64,000 nucleotides of DNA from Vicia villosa (lineage: Eukaryota > Streptophyta > Magnoliopsida > Fabales > Fabaceae), in the NCBI RefSeq assembly GCF_029867415.1, contig NC_081185.1, positions 113,629,466 through 113,693,465 on the forward strand, read 5' to 3'. This document shows, piece after piece, positions 46,420-58,200 of this stretch. The notes under the pieces were generated by a model. The model saw only the letters and a program-made list of their open reading frames with translations, did no database searches and was not told where the DNA came from. Each line of letters begins with the position of its first letter. Within the stretch, counting starts at the first letter, position 1. A program made the translations under genes and the position numbers.

Positions 46420-46800
46420 ACGCTTATAAGGATAATTAAAGAACAGCCAGCTGTAGCAAAATGAGATGTAAAAAACATAATTAAAGAATAGCCAGCCAAC
46501 TGTCGATCCACCTGCAAAGACAACTCCAAAAATACTGCAAAGACCATAGAACACACACCTCCTTTGAATCCATTTCAATCCATACACATTTTCGGGCACA
46601 TGAACCATTGAGCCACAACTTACTAACTGATTAGATGTATTATTTATCCAATTTCTCAAATTTATTTATATTGATTCAAGCATTTGCTCCTTTGAGGCAT
46701 CCTTGTTGTTGAATACTTTATTGTTTCTTGATTTCCATATTTTCCAAATACAAGCAAACCACACAACGATTAATCTGTTGGCATAAATTCTTCCGTTTCC
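46420..46800 (-). pseudogene. LINE C-terminal remnant
   Basis: Minus-strand pieces IWKSRNNKVFNNKDASKEQM (about 46740-46680) and RNWINNTSNQLVSCGSMVHV (46659 onward) match the tail of LINE zf-RVT proteins. No other domain or end is visible. Confidence 0.5.
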
Positions 46801-47141
46801 GAGTAGGGAATCAAACGGATTAAAATGAGTCACATACACTCTTTAAAATACTGTGAATATTCCTACCCAATTACTAATTGTATACCATTACCATATAATT
46901 GCAAAAATAGAACACTAAAAAAGTGAGGTACGGTTTCCACTATAAGGGTAAAAATTGTTCTCACTTATAAGCACCAAACCCTATATTGTCTGTGAGACTC
47001 TCTACAAGTCAACATATATCATTTACATTTCAAAAACTATTTTTTTATTAATAAAAGTTTCTGGTTTTAATTTTTAAATTCTTAAACAATGGTAGTATAA
47101 TGTTTTTTAAAATTATTTTGATTAAACCATATTTTTTTTAA

Positions 47142-47341
47142 TAGAGACTACTTAGATACAATTCTTTAAGTGTGATTTATACTATTTTCCAATAAAAATA
47201 TGAGGAATGTATAATTTCCTCTTACACATTCTGCAAGTTTTTCCTATTTTCATTCCTTAAATAATGCTAAAATACACTTGTCATATTTTCATTGGAAAAT
47301 AACATAAATCATACCTAAGAAATTGCAGTCAAGTTTTCTCC
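47142..47341. mobile_element. MITE in the promoter of F-box E
   Basis: About 200 bp with imperfect inverted ends (ACTTAGATACAATTCTTTA ... ATTTCTTAGGTATG inverted) flanked by T-runs ending AA. Same family and same relative position as the element at 54224-54422 before F-box F. Confidence 0.7.
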
Positions 47342-47653
47342 TTTTTTTTTTTAATTAAATAACATTCTCACTCCATTTTTTATTGGTTTATATGTGTAAA
47401 ATCTTTATTTATAAAAACCAAAATGAAAAATATCATTCTTTTATTATATATTAAGAAATTATTTTAATTTTGTTAAAATATTTTTTTAAACATAAAAATC
47501 TGAATTATCAGTAACATATAGAAAGGTTTAACTTTAATTATATCACCTTTTTATTGCATTTTACTTTAATCTTTTTGACAAAAAATAAATAAATTAAAAC
47601 ACCGTAAAAGTCTTAGTTCAACTATTACAACCGGGCTGCATTCACCCACATCT

Positions 47654-48904
47654 ATGACCATGCCGCCGGTGTTCTTCCCCGACGATCTCATCAGCGTTGT
47701 CTTTTCTGTTCTTCCTGTAAAATCTCTTGTGCGATTCAGATGTTTGAGTAAGTCTTGCGACTCTCTCATTTCCGATCCTATCTTTGTCAAATTTCATCTC
47801 AAAAGATCATCCATTCGAAACCCGGTCTTAACTATAAACACGCAGCACATCAAACAGATTCCAGGCGATTTCCTATGTGAGATACAGTGGGAGGTGGATG
47901 AATGTGTTGTCCCATGCCCGGTTAGTCGATTAATTGATAATCCTTCACTCACCCTTTTCATTGATCCTTGCTATCAATGGAACATTGACCAGATATGGGG
48001 CCGTATAGTTGGTGTCTGCAATGGATTGATCTGTTTGTGCGGCGAATCTTTCAATTTCATCCATTCCTATCCAGAGTATTGGCTCCGTCTATGTAACCCA
48101 GCTACCAGAATAACATCTCCTAGATTTGGGTATTTTCCTTATATTAATCATGGCGATGACAGTTATGGTTATTCCTTTGGTTGTGACAGTTCAACCGACA
48201 CTTACAAAGTAGTGGCATTCAAGCACATTCCCGATCCATTCACAACTGATGTGCGAATTCTTAGTTTAGGTGATAATGTTTGGAGAAATCTTGAAAGTTT
48301 TCCTGTAATTCCTCTTCGTCTGGGTTATGAGGAAAAAGATGTCTATTTCAGTGGAACTCTCAACTGGTTGGCTATTCACAATATGCAGTTATATAATTTT
48401 AAGGATATTACTGTTGAACAGTTTGTTATAGTTTCGCTAGATTTGGCGACTGAAACTTACCATCAGTATCGGTTGCCCAATGGTTTTGATGAAGTTCCGT
48501 CTAAAGAGCCAACTATCGGTGTGTTGGGAGATTTTCTTTGTTTTTCTTATTCTTACAGAGAAACCGATTTTGTTATATGGCAAATGAAGAAGTTTGGAGT
48601 TGAAGATTCTTGGACACAATTCCTTAAAATTAGTTATCAAGATCTTCAAATAGATTATGACTTTAACGATGTTACGACAAAGTACCGTTTTCAATTGATG
48701 CCAATGCTTCTATGTGAAGATGAGGATATGCTGATACTTAAGAGCGGTCAAGATCTCCAAGTAATTCTCTATAATTTGAGAGAGAATAGAGTCGTGCGAA
48801 CAGATATTAGTGTAAGTAGAACTCCTACCGATAATAGAACTAGCGATCACGTAGCCTGGAACTTTTTCAAGGGTTCTGTTGAAAGCTTAGTTCCTGTCTT
48901 TTGA
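47654..48904 (+). CDS. F-box/FBA protein E (416 aa)
   Basis: Intact single-exon F-box protein, the most diverged of the cluster. F-box at about residues 7-50 (DDLISVVFSVLPVKSLVRFR), GVCNGLICL near 118, LCNPATRITSPRFG (the usual W of LWNPATR is C) near 145, then the F-box-associated domain ending ESLVPVF. Predicted SCF ubiquitin ligase adaptor; target unknown. The start M is followed by TM before the aligned PPVFFPDDL, and no upstream in-frame ATG fits better. Promoter shares a MITE with F. Donor GTAAGT at 48907 and acceptor near 49161 indicate a 3'-UTR intron. Confidence 0.9.
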   Translation: MTMPPVFFPDDLISVVFSVLPVKSLVRFRCLSKSCDSLISDPIFVKFHLKRSSIRNPVLTINTQHIKQIPGDFLCEIQWEVDECVVPCPVSRLIDNPSLTLFIDPCYQWNIDQIWGRIVGVCNGLICLCGESFNFIHSYPEYWLRLCNPATRITSPRFGYFPYINHGDDSYGYSFGCDSSTDTYKVVAFKHIPDPFTTDVRILSLGDNVWRNLESFPVIPLRLGYEEKDVYFSGTLNWLAIHNMQLYNFKDITVEQFVIVSLDLATETYHQYRLPNGFDEVPSKEPTIGVLGDFLCFSYSYRETDFVIWQMKKFGVEDSWTQFLKISYQDLQIDYDFNDVTTKYRFQLMPMLLCEDEDMLILKSGQDLQVILYNLRENRVVRTDISVSRTPTDNRTSDHVAWNFFKGSVESLVPVF

Positions 48905-49161
48905 AAGTAAGTTCCTCTGCCATGATTTGCAGTATGAATTTAAGACATTTGTAAATGTTGTTTTCATAATAATCGATTGTGTGAATATTCTTTATTTTTA
49001 TCGGCTTGAAAATCTCCGGTAATAGCAGACTGCCACATAGTCCTAGTAATATATTCTTTGACTTGATGTCAAAACTGACAGTACTTTCAATGTGTGTGTC
49101 TTGTTCTATATTCATTTGTTTTAAACATATAAAATGTTATTTTTCATGTGTGAGAATGCAG

Positions 49162-50061
49162 ATTAAGGAGGACCAACTGCTAATATAGTATGAGGAAAAT
49201 AGCCAAGGCAGTGGTGTCTAAGGAGGAAGAATTGGTTTGAATTATTTAAGATTTTAGAATGAAATTAGTCCAGGTACTTAGAACATGATTTTTGATGTAC
49301 TGCCTGATAAAATACCCATGGAGGTGTCTGTTGTTGATTTGGATAGGGAAACACCTTATTGAATGAAATACCTTAGTAATGGTAACACCCTATTGTGTGT
49401 TTTAAAGGTGATGTTGTGGATTTGTTGGCTTTTTAAAGGTTAAGGTTGTTAGTTGCAGACCCAATTAACAGAGAATGATAGACATTCAATAATTCATCTT
49501 AGTTTTTGTCAGTTAGTTTTTCTATTCTAGTAGCCGTTTGTATTTTTAATTGTACTTGCAACCAACTCTATACATTTATTTTAGAGTATTATGATTTAAT
49601 AATGCAATTACTACTTTCACGTATCCCATTCTTCATCCTCACTTATAAGTATTACTTTCATATATGTCATTCTTATTTCATATACACTAGCTCTGCCCGA
49701 AATCTAACATTGGTATCAGAACTCAGGTTGTAGGACTAGGAGCATCTCGTATTTGAAAAGAAAAAAAATATGAAACCATAGCTTAGAATATTGAAAGAGA
49801 TGTGAGGGTTTTAAAAAGCAGTCCGAACCGCGAAAACCACCGCGACAAAAAGATATCGGAAGTATCTGATACTGTTATTCACCGTTTTAAGATAGAAAAA
49901 ACAAATCGCAAACGAAACTCCTTTACGAACGCTAAAAACACCGATATGGTAGCAAAACATCGCTATGACCGCAAAACACCGTTACAGACAGAATTTTAAG
50001 AATCTGAAAGAGAATCGGAAACTACTAGGAATCAGAATATTAAAATTATGAAGTTAAATTG
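49162..50061. other. 3' flank of F-box E
   Basis: 49180-49560 is like 61060-61400 after F-box F, so it belongs to the duplicated gene unit. ATTGGTATCAGAACTCAGG at 49709 looks like a copia primer-binding site after an LTR end (AATCTAACA), but no retrotransposon body follows. Confidence 0.4.
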
Positions 50062-51445
50062 TGTTCTGGACCGGCCCAATCACTCTTATTGGGTCAATCC
50101 AGCTTTCGGCCCAAGGCACCCTGGACGCGCGCACGACAGCCTTCCCCGGTCCACCCCGGGCAAACACCAGACATAATCGAGCACGAGAGAGCCTCATGCC
50201 CGATAGCGGCCAGCTCATGCGTCGTCTAGATCCACACCTTACAAAGTGGAGCCAATTTCGCTTAGGATTATCCTATAAATAGCCCTCTAACCTCAGAGGG
50301 CAAGGTAACCTTTTTCTTACCCCCAAAATCTCTCACTTTGTTGTACCTTGTGGATCACATACTTACTTTGGCATCGGAGTGCCTTGCAGGTACAACCATT
50401 TTCCCCCCTCTCAACCGCTCCGGATTTCAAGTCTTCTTTGTTGCTGGCCATCTGATCTGCTCGGTAAGATCAGTGGCGCCGTCTGTGGGAAACTCCAGCT
50501 CCCTCGTTCCTCTTCTTGCACTTTCTTGATCCGTTCTTTCCCCTTGCCAGAATCCAGGAACCAAAACTCTAATCAACTATCATCCATGGTTGGCAATAAC
50601 AAAGACTCCTCTTCATTAGACTCTACGATACTCAATAAGAACGACAACTCTGTCGTCGTTCCTCCTTCCAGAAACATCGTCCCTCGGGACGGCATCACAA
50701 CATCTCCTTCGCCGAAAGATTTCCAAGAAGATGCCCTCCATCGTCTCGGGAAAACCGGCGGCAGAGACAACCACGAAGAGGTTCTGGAAAACCCTTTCTC
50801 CTCCAAGGACCAAGCTCCCAAGAACCAGACCATGACAGCCGTTCTGGCCGCCCCTTGCGTAGACGAACGCACTTATTCAACAGCAGAATGACAGGATCGG
50901 GGCGCTCGAGCGAAAACGCCGCTCGAAGACTCCCCCCGACCACAAATCTCGCTCTCAGCGCGACATGGTTCCCAAGAAACGCCCTCGTTCACCCTCCCCG
51001 AGGGAAAATGCAGGCCCCGCTTCCAAGAAAGGGTCGAGCGACCACCGCTCCCGGCACCGATCACATTCCCCTCGGCCAAAAATAAGATCTCGGTCACCTC
51101 CTGCGAAACACGATGATATCCGCAGACGACACAGGCGGAGTCGCAGCTGATCCTCTACTCTTTCCGCCAGCGACGAAGAAGAGGAGCGTCGGGGCCCTCT
51201 GTCCCATGCAATCTTGGAGGCACCCCTGCCAGCCGGTCTAGAAAAAACCACGTCGCTGGGCACGTATGACGGGACCACCGACCCAGACGAGCACATAGAG
51301 AACATCAACGCCCTCCTAGACTACAGAGGGGTGCCCGACGCAATCAAGTGCCGCTTATTCCTGACCACCCTGCGCAAAGGAGCTATGACGTGGTACAAAA
51401 GTTTGCCCGATGAATCCATTACTTCATGAAAGGTGCTCGGAAAAC
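50062..51445 (+). mobile_element. Ty3/gypsy (Tat-type) 5' end: LTR, PBS and gag fragment
   Basis: LTR 50062-50472 begins TGTTCTGG and ends AAGATCA. One base later comes TGGCGCCGTCTGTGGGAA (50474-50491), a primer-binding site typical of this lineage. A GC-rich gag leader follows (arginine/serine-rich coding near 50950-51150). The gag core (LEKTTSLGTYDGTTDPDEHI near 51235-51300, LFLTTLRKGAMTWYKSL) stops at TGA 51427, where TGG is expected. The element breaks off near 51445. No pol, no 3' LTR. The GC content contrasts sharply with the surroundings. Confidence 0.85.
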
Positions 51446-51447
51446 TT

Positions 51448-51830
51448 GTAAAACTAAAAACAAATTTTTAAAACTAAATCAAGTCGTATTTCTAACTCTA
51501 TGCATGAAATAGAAGAAATAAAAGAAAGAAAATGATAAATAAAACTAAAATTTAAAAAAAGCTAACAACCAATAGTTCCCACCTCACGTAGCTAGACAAG
51601 TTTTTGACCGAAAGCAATTTAGTTATATTTTTTTATAAAAAAAATTGCAATACAAGATTTTTAATCTTTTTACCAGATTTTTTTAATAGTATTTTACTTT
51701 AGGTGCTTTGATAAAATAATAATTAAAGTCAAATATCTTAAAATATAATTGCAAACTTTAATAAAAATATTATTGGTCTTGGTTTTATTTTTCAGTATAT
51801 TAAATAAATAATGTATCAGACTGGAATTTT
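51448..51830 (+). repeat. Orphan F-box promoter duplicate 1
   Basis: Parallel to 54010-54600 upstream of F-box F (order of AAGTCGTAT, TTTTTAATC, AATATCTTAAAATATA, TTGCAAACTTTAATAAAA) but no F-box gene follows. It lacks the MITE found in F, providing the empty site near 51680. Confidence 0.6.
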
Positions 51831-51899
51831 TTTAAGAAAGTTTTTCAACCCAACCCATGGTTATCTTACACACGACGCAAAATTTCATTTTTGTCACCA

Positions 51900-52990
51900 G
51901 CTTCCGTAGATCTACATCCAGAAGAATCTCAAATTTTAAAAATAATTTGATTCCTTTCGTAGATGCATCTACGGAAAGGTAATAAAATAGTGTATATGAG
52001 ATAAAAATACACATTAAAATATCTTAAGGGAAGCTTCCGTAGATGCATCTATGGAACAACTTAGCACCACATTGTTCCGTAGATGCATCTACGGATGGGT
52101 CTGATATAATTTGAACCAGCATGATCACTCCCCACATTGTTTTCTTTTTTGTGTTTGTGTGTTTTTGTGTATTTGTTTCCTGAAATCTGCTGCTACTGCT
52201 TTCTATTATGGTTTAAAAATAACATGAAAACTTCCGTAGATCCATCTACGGAAGGGTATTAAAATGAAAATTATAGGTCTTTACTGTAGATGCATCTACG
52301 GAAAGGTGTTACGTATGACCCTTCCGTGGATACATCTACGGAACTTTCTGTGACAGAGATTGTGTGGTCCATATTCTTCAAATGCTTCTATAAATTTGGG
52401 GTGTCTAGGTTTGCATTACACACAAGCACAAACCCTAAACACAAACACAAAAATGTCTCGCATTAGGCCAGATGGATGTCACCGCATACGGGATGGGCAT
52501 GTCATTCTCTCTCCCGTCAAACCACCCGTGCCGGTGAAGTTTTGGAATATCCATTCATTCGACCAACTCAAGAGGACTATCATGTCTTTTTTAGAGGAGG
52601 AGTATAAACCCGGAGAAAAAATCAAAAGGATCCAGAGGCTTAGAAAGTACCTTGTTTGCGACCGGAAAAACGGAATGTTGGTGGGTTGAAGTGAAATGGG
52701 ACATGGATTGCATTCAAATGATGCATGGATTAGATGACATTGTTTTAACCGTTGTAATTTCTTAAATCTATTAGTTCTCTTAATTTTCTGTTTGAAATTT
52801 CGTTGTAATATCGATTAATCAATGAATCAAAGCAATGTCTTTTATGTGTAGAAATGCTTCTGCTCTGGTTTTCTGGGTACTGAGTTTATTCCGTAGATGC
52901 ATATACGAAAGACTTCCGTAGGTGTATCTACGGAACACAACAACGTTAAACAAAAAATAGGTGCTTTCGGAGATGCATCTACGGAAGCAC
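51900..52990. repeat. Palindrome cluster 3 (CCGTAGATGCATCTACGG)
   Basis: Ten copies of a palindrome with core CCGTAGATGCATCTACGG, exact or with one to three changes: about 51902, 51956, 52035, 52075, 52232, 52281, 52322 on the left of a small ORF and 52889, 52914, 52961 on the right. The last is extended to 30 bp by GTGCTT/AAGCAC arms. Spacing is irregular (about 20-120 bp within groups), unlike a satellite. No TIR or target duplication was found, so the element's limits are unknown. Confidence 0.85.
52453..52689 (+). CDS. Unrecognised small protein (78 aa) between palindromes
   Basis: The ATG at 52453 follows AAACACAAAA and a TATA-like TATAAAT at 52390. Upstream codons are open to 52360 but look like leader. 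The product is basic and soluble-looking (MSRIRPDGCHRIRDGHVI..., RRTIMSFLEEEYKPGEKIKR-like helix towards the end), without signal peptide or membrane segment. I recognise no domain. Position between palindrome groups parallels the OTU relic of cluster 2, suggesting it is the element's own gene. Could be a fragment of a longer gene; coding status unproven. Confidence 0.45.
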   Translation: MSRIRPDGCHRIRDGHVILSPVKPPVPVKFWNIHSFDQLKRTIMSFLEEEYKPGEKIKRIQRLRKYLVCDRKNGMLVG

Positions 52991-53032
52991 GGGGAAAAAT
53001 GGTCAATTCGGTGGTGCGTAAGAGGGGTATAA

Positions 53033-53095
53033 ATAAGGGTGGCAAAACGGATCCGGCCCGCAAAAAAAATCCGTTTTACCCGCACTTTTTCTTTT
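53033..53095. mobile_element. Partial hAT-type MITE end
   Basis: AAGGGTGGCAAAACGGATCC and GGCCCGC resemble the left end of the element at 12106. Breaks off after about 60 bp at the start of a duplicated F-box upstream block. Confidence 0.45.
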
Positions 53096-53870
53096 TTAAT
53101 AGAATTTTGCTTTACTTGTTTGATATATTAATAATTATAGTCAAATAATTTTAAAATAGGCTAAATTACCTTCAGGGTCCTTTAAGTTATTTAATTGTAA
53201 CAAATCAGTCCTTTATGTATTTTTCATTCCATGTGAGTCCTTTATGTTAATTAACGTATGCACCGTTGACCTATTTCTATTTTATTTTGTTCTATTAATT
53301 TTATCTTAACTTCTAAAATTCATATTTAATCCGTTGTTTGTCCAAAAATTATGAAAAAATTTCTAAAAATATTTCTTCTCATTTTACATTTCGTGTAATT
53401 TTATGAGAATTTTATTTTCTGTTTTACTATTTTTCTTCAATTTTTTTCTTTTGCGTGCATTTTAATTAGTTTAAAAATACTTTTATGTACTAAAAAATTC
53501 TGAAAATTTTATTATATGATCCAATGATATTCTTTGACCTATGTTACATGACATATCACTATCATTAATGTTACTTCGGTTTTTTCGAAAGGATTTTGAG
53601 AAAAAGATCAACGGCGCAAACGTTAGTTAACATAAAGGACTAACATGTAGCGAAAAAGGACTAACTTGTTACAATTAAAACATAAAGGACTAACTTGTTA
53701 TAATTAAATAACTTAAAAGACTCAGGAGGTAATTTAGCCTTTAAAATATAATTGCAAACTTTTATAAAATTATTAATATGTAAAACATTTCGTGAAAAAG
53801 TAACTAAAAGCATTTTAAAATACAATTGCCTAATATTATAAATATGTGATTAATAAAAATTGTATCATAT
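53096..53870 (+). repeat. Orphan F-box promoter duplicate 2, interrupted by a MITE
   Basis: 53096-53158 and 53749-53870, joined across the MITE, match the F-box upstream block (TTTAAAATATAATTGCAAACTTT, AAAACATTTCGTGAAAAAG). No F-box gene follows. Confidence 0.5.
53159..53739. mobile_element. MULE-type MITE
   Basis: 581 bp with long inverted repeats starting GGCTAAATTACC and the 9-bp target duplication TTTAAAATA (53150-53158 and 53740-53748). The right end contains a partial internal repeat (CATAAAGGACTAACTTGTTA twice). Non-coding. Confidence 0.88.
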
Positions 53871-54223
53871 TTCATAATTTTTTTTCCCTTTTCAAATTCA
53901 AAATATAAAGACAAAAATTTTAAAATCTATTTTAGTTTTTAGCTTTTAAAACTTAAAAATAAAATATCGGTTTTAAAGGTAATTTATAAAATTAAAAATA
54001 AACATTTCTTTTTATTATTTTAAACTTTAAAAACTAAAAAAAAAAAATTATAACTAAATCATATAAGTGTAAGTCGTATATCTAATCCTATGTAGAAAAT
54101 GGAAAAAAATTAAAAAGAAAATGATAAAAAAATAAAATTTGAATAATTTTATAGACAAATTCTTTAAAAAGTTATTTATTTATAATACAATATTTTTAAT
54201 CGTTTTGATCAGAGTTTTTTTAA

Positions 54224-54422
54224 GGACAAAACTTAGGTACAATTCTTTAGGTGTGGTTCTTACTATTTTCAAATGAAAACATGACAAGTGTATAATTTCC
54301 TTTCACACGTATGCAAATTTCTCTTATTTTCACTCACTAAATCATATTCACGTATATTTGTCATATTTTCATTGAAAAATAGTAAGAACCACACCTTAAA
54401 AAATTATACCTAAGTTTTTTCC
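54224..54422. mobile_element. MITE in the promoter of F-box F
   Basis: 199 bp with TIRs of about 60 bp (GGACAAAACTTAGGTA / TACCTAAGTTTTTTCC) and the 8-bp flanks TTTTTTAA (54216-54223 and 54423-54430). It is intact enough to form a long hairpin. Same family as 47142-47341. Confidence 0.8.
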
Positions 54423-54887
54423 TTTTTTAACTTTATTATACTTTTGCATTTTTGGCAAAATAATAGTTAAAGTAAAATATCTTAAAATATACTGTAATTG
54501 CAAACTTTAATAAAATATTATTGCCTTTAGTCTATTTGTAAGAAATTAAATTATTTTTGAATATATTAAATAATTAATATATCTAAATAATATATAATTC
54601 ATATACGTTATCTATTCAACTTATAAATAGGATGACCCTGAGAAATATTTAAAACATTTCATAAAAAAATTAAAAGCATCTTCAAAATAAAAACCCTTGC
54701 AGAATCCGTATAGAATATACAATCATGTCTGTGTTTCCGTTGTTCTTCCCAAATGATCTCATTCTGGAGGTGTTATCCCTTCTTAATGTGAAAGCTATTC
54801 TGCGATTCAGATGCGTTAGCAAATTTTGGGATATTCTCATTTCCAATCCATCCTTTGTGAATTTGCATCTCAAAAGTTCTGCAAAAC

Positions 54888-55241
54888 TGTTAGTAGTTGA
54901 TTAGTTGATAGTTGATAAAAGATAGTTTTAGAGAGTTGTTTAGAAAGAAGGCTATTTCATTGATTTCTTGGATGATTGTTTACAATGTAGCAATTGCCTA
55001 TTTATAGGCTTCAAGTCACCAACCTCTCAATGGTGGTGAATGTTTCTACATTACATTAGTTCTTTCTAGAGTTTTCATGATATGTTATTATCATGATAAA
55101 TCTAGATTCTTCTATATTTGCCATACACTTATATATCTAGATTGTTCTACCATATTCATACAATTTATAGTTCTAGGATGTTCTATATTATCATACATAT
55201 TATATTTAAGAATACTCTAGAAATTTGTAGCAACTTCAATA
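54888..55241 (-). repeat. 3' LTR of the copia element
   Basis: 354 bp, 3' LTR relative to the minus-strand element. Contains an internal 8-bp duplication not present in the other LTR. Confidence 0.93.
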
Positions 55242-55289
55242 CTCCTCCTTGATACAAATTTCTTTGACTCCTAGCATAGCTCGTAGATC

Positions 55290-58200
55290 TTAAAATCTTG
55301 GTCTCGGCAACGCTTTCGTGAATATGTCTGCAATTTGATCTTCTGTCCTGCAGTAGTCAAGTCTGATCTCTTTAGTTGCTTCAGCTTCTCTGATAAAGTG
55401 ATACTTGATTGCTATGTGTTTTGTTCTGCTGTGATGCACTGGATTTTTCGCCATTGCAATTGCTGATTTGTTGTCACAGTTGATCTTAGTAGGCTCATCT
55501 TGTTTTTCTCCAATGTCTTCAAGTATCCTGCGAAGCCATATAGCTTGACTCGTTGCTTCAGCAGCTGCCACATACTCTACTTCTGCTGTTGATTGTGCAA
55601 CTGTAGCTTGCTTCTTTGATGCCCAAGAAAACATTCCTGATCCTAGAGAGAAAGCATAGCCAGAAGTGCTCTTCATGTCATCTACCGAACCTGCCCAATC
55701 ACTGTCGGTGTAGCCAAGTAATCCTGAGTTGGTTTCGGCAGTGTACCATATACCGAACTCTTTTGTTCCTTGAAGATACCTCAAAATTCTTTTTCCTGCT
55801 CCAAAGTGTATTTGACTTGGGCTTTGCATGAATCTTGATAGAAGACTTGTAGCATACATTATATCTGGTCGTGTAGCTGTTAAATATAGAAGACTTCCAA
55901 TTAGACTTCTGTATTTAGATGCATCAGCTTGTGGTGCTCCATCATTCTTCTGTAGTTTCTCATTTGTTATGAGTGGAGTAGCGACAGGTTTGCAACCGTA
56001 CATCTTGAATTTCTTAAGTAAGCCTTCTGTGTATTTCATTTGCGAGATGAATATCCCTTCATTTCTCTGACTTACCTCTATACCGAGGAAGTAACTCATC
56101 AAACCAAGGTCGGTCATCTCAAAGGTCTTCATCATGTCTTCTTTGAACTCCATCATCATCTTAGTATTGTTTCCCGTGTAGATAAAGTCATCTACATATA
56201 GAGAGAGTAAGAGAGTGTACTGACCTTGAGACTTGATGTAAAGTGTAGGCTCACTCTTGCTCCTCCTGAATCCTCGATCCATGAAATATTGATCGATTCT
56301 GCTATACCATGCTCGAGGTGCTTGCTTCAAACTGTAGAGTGCTTTTCTTAGTCTTAACACTTTGCTTTCTTCACCTTCAGATATGAATCCTCGTGGCTGC
56401 TCCATATAGATCTCTTCTTCAAGTACGCCATTAAGGAAGGCCCATTTGACATCTAGTTGATGGATACTCCATCCTTTTTGTGCCGCAAGAGCTATTAGAG
56501 TTCTTATGGTATCAAGACGAGCTACTGGTGCAAATGTCTCATTGTAGTCAATCCCAGGTTGTTGTGAGTAACCCTTAGCTACTAGCCTCGCCTTGTGTTT
56601 CTGTATGGTGCCATCAGGGTTGAGCTTTGTCTTATAGACCCACTTAACCCCAATGATATCTTTTCCATGGGAACGATTTACTAACTCCCATGTGTTGTTT
56701 TTCTCGATCATCTTTATCTCTTCTTCCATTGCCTTGACCCATACTTCCTGCTTTGACGCTTCTTCAAAACTTCCAGGTTCAAGTATGGCCATGTTACAGG
56801 TTTCATATATGTCCACCAAGGATCTTACTCGTCTTGAAGTAGACTCTGGTGATGATAGTTCTTGTTCTTGTTGTTGTGGCGGAGGCGAAAGAGATTCACC
56901 TGATTCTTCTTCCTCAGGTTCTTCATCCTCAGGTTCTTCTTGAGGTAGTTGAGCTGGTATAAGGATATTCTTCTCCACTTTTTCTTCATCCCAATTCCAA
57001 GAAGCATTCTCATCAACTTCAACATCTCGACTGATGATGAGTTTTTTAGTTTGCAAGTTGTAGATACGGTATCCCTTAGAGATTGTGCTATACCCCAGGA
57101 AGATACCTCGTATAGTCTTGTCTTCAAGCTTATGCCTCTTCACGTCTGGAATATGAATGTAGCATATAGATCCAAATACCCTTAGGTGCTTTGCTGATGG
57201 CTTCTTCCCGCTCCAGGCTTCAATTGGAGTCTTATCTTGTACTGCCTTAGTTGGACATCTATTGAGTATGTAAACAGCAGTGTAGACCGCTTCAGCCCAG
57301 AATGTGTTAGGCATTCCCTTCTCCTTGAGCATCGATCTAGCCATCTCCATAATTGTGCGATTCTTTCTCTCGGACACACCATTTTGTTGAGGTGAATATG
57401 CGACTGTAAGTTGTCGCTCTATGCCTTCATCCGCACAAAATCTGTCAAACTCGCGAGAGGTATACTCTTTGCCGCGGTCACTTCTTAGTACTTTTATCCG
57501 TTTTCCACTTTGATTTTCCGCAAGGGCCTTGAACTTTTTGAATACTCCAAAGACTTCTGATTTTTCTTTTAGGAAATAGACCCATGTCATTCTAGAGAAG
57601 TCGTCAATGAAGAGTATAAAGTACCTGTTGTTCTCATGTGATGGCGTCCTCATCGGTCCACATACGTCGGTATGTATCAGCTCCAACAGGTCTTTCGCTC
57701 TCCATGCTCCAGTTGTTGAAAATGGAAATCTGTGTTGCTTACCAAGGAGACACCCTTCGCACACTTCATTGTTTTCCTTTATGCTTGGAAGATCTCTCAT
57801 CATGTTCTTCTCATGTAACTGCTTCAAGGCATGTGTGTTGAAGTGGCCAAATCTTCGATGCCAGAGCCATGAATCATCAACTTGTACTTTCATGGCAATG
57901 TTAGTTGCATATTTTAAATTTAGCGGGAAGCTTCTATTGTTCTTATTCATCTTCACTTGGGCAATCTCGGTCCTTTTATTTTTGTTGTCTAATATTTTAC
58001 ATACACCTCCTTCAAAGTGAAGTGTATAGCCTCTCTCCATCATTTGACCAATGCTTAGAAGATTTTCTTTTAGGCTGGGAACTAGTAAGACATCATGGAT
58101 GAGTCGCGTACCTTTATCAGTCTCCACCATGACAGTGCCTTTTCCTTTTGATTCAACCACACTACCATTTCCCAGTCGGACTTTCACTTTGACAGATTCG

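Noticed and set aside
49700..49740. Copia retrotransposon after F-box E
   Set aside because: Only a primer-site-like motif is seen, with no LTR pair and no coding sequence.
50573..51097. Minus-strand ORFs in the gypsy fragment
   Set aside because: GC-rich DNA keeps all frames open; the plus-strand gag matches the lineage and follows the primer site.
51900..52990. CRISPR-like array of repeats
   Set aside because: The units are palindromes at irregular distance in eukaryotic DNA without cas genes, and the spacing is far from constant.
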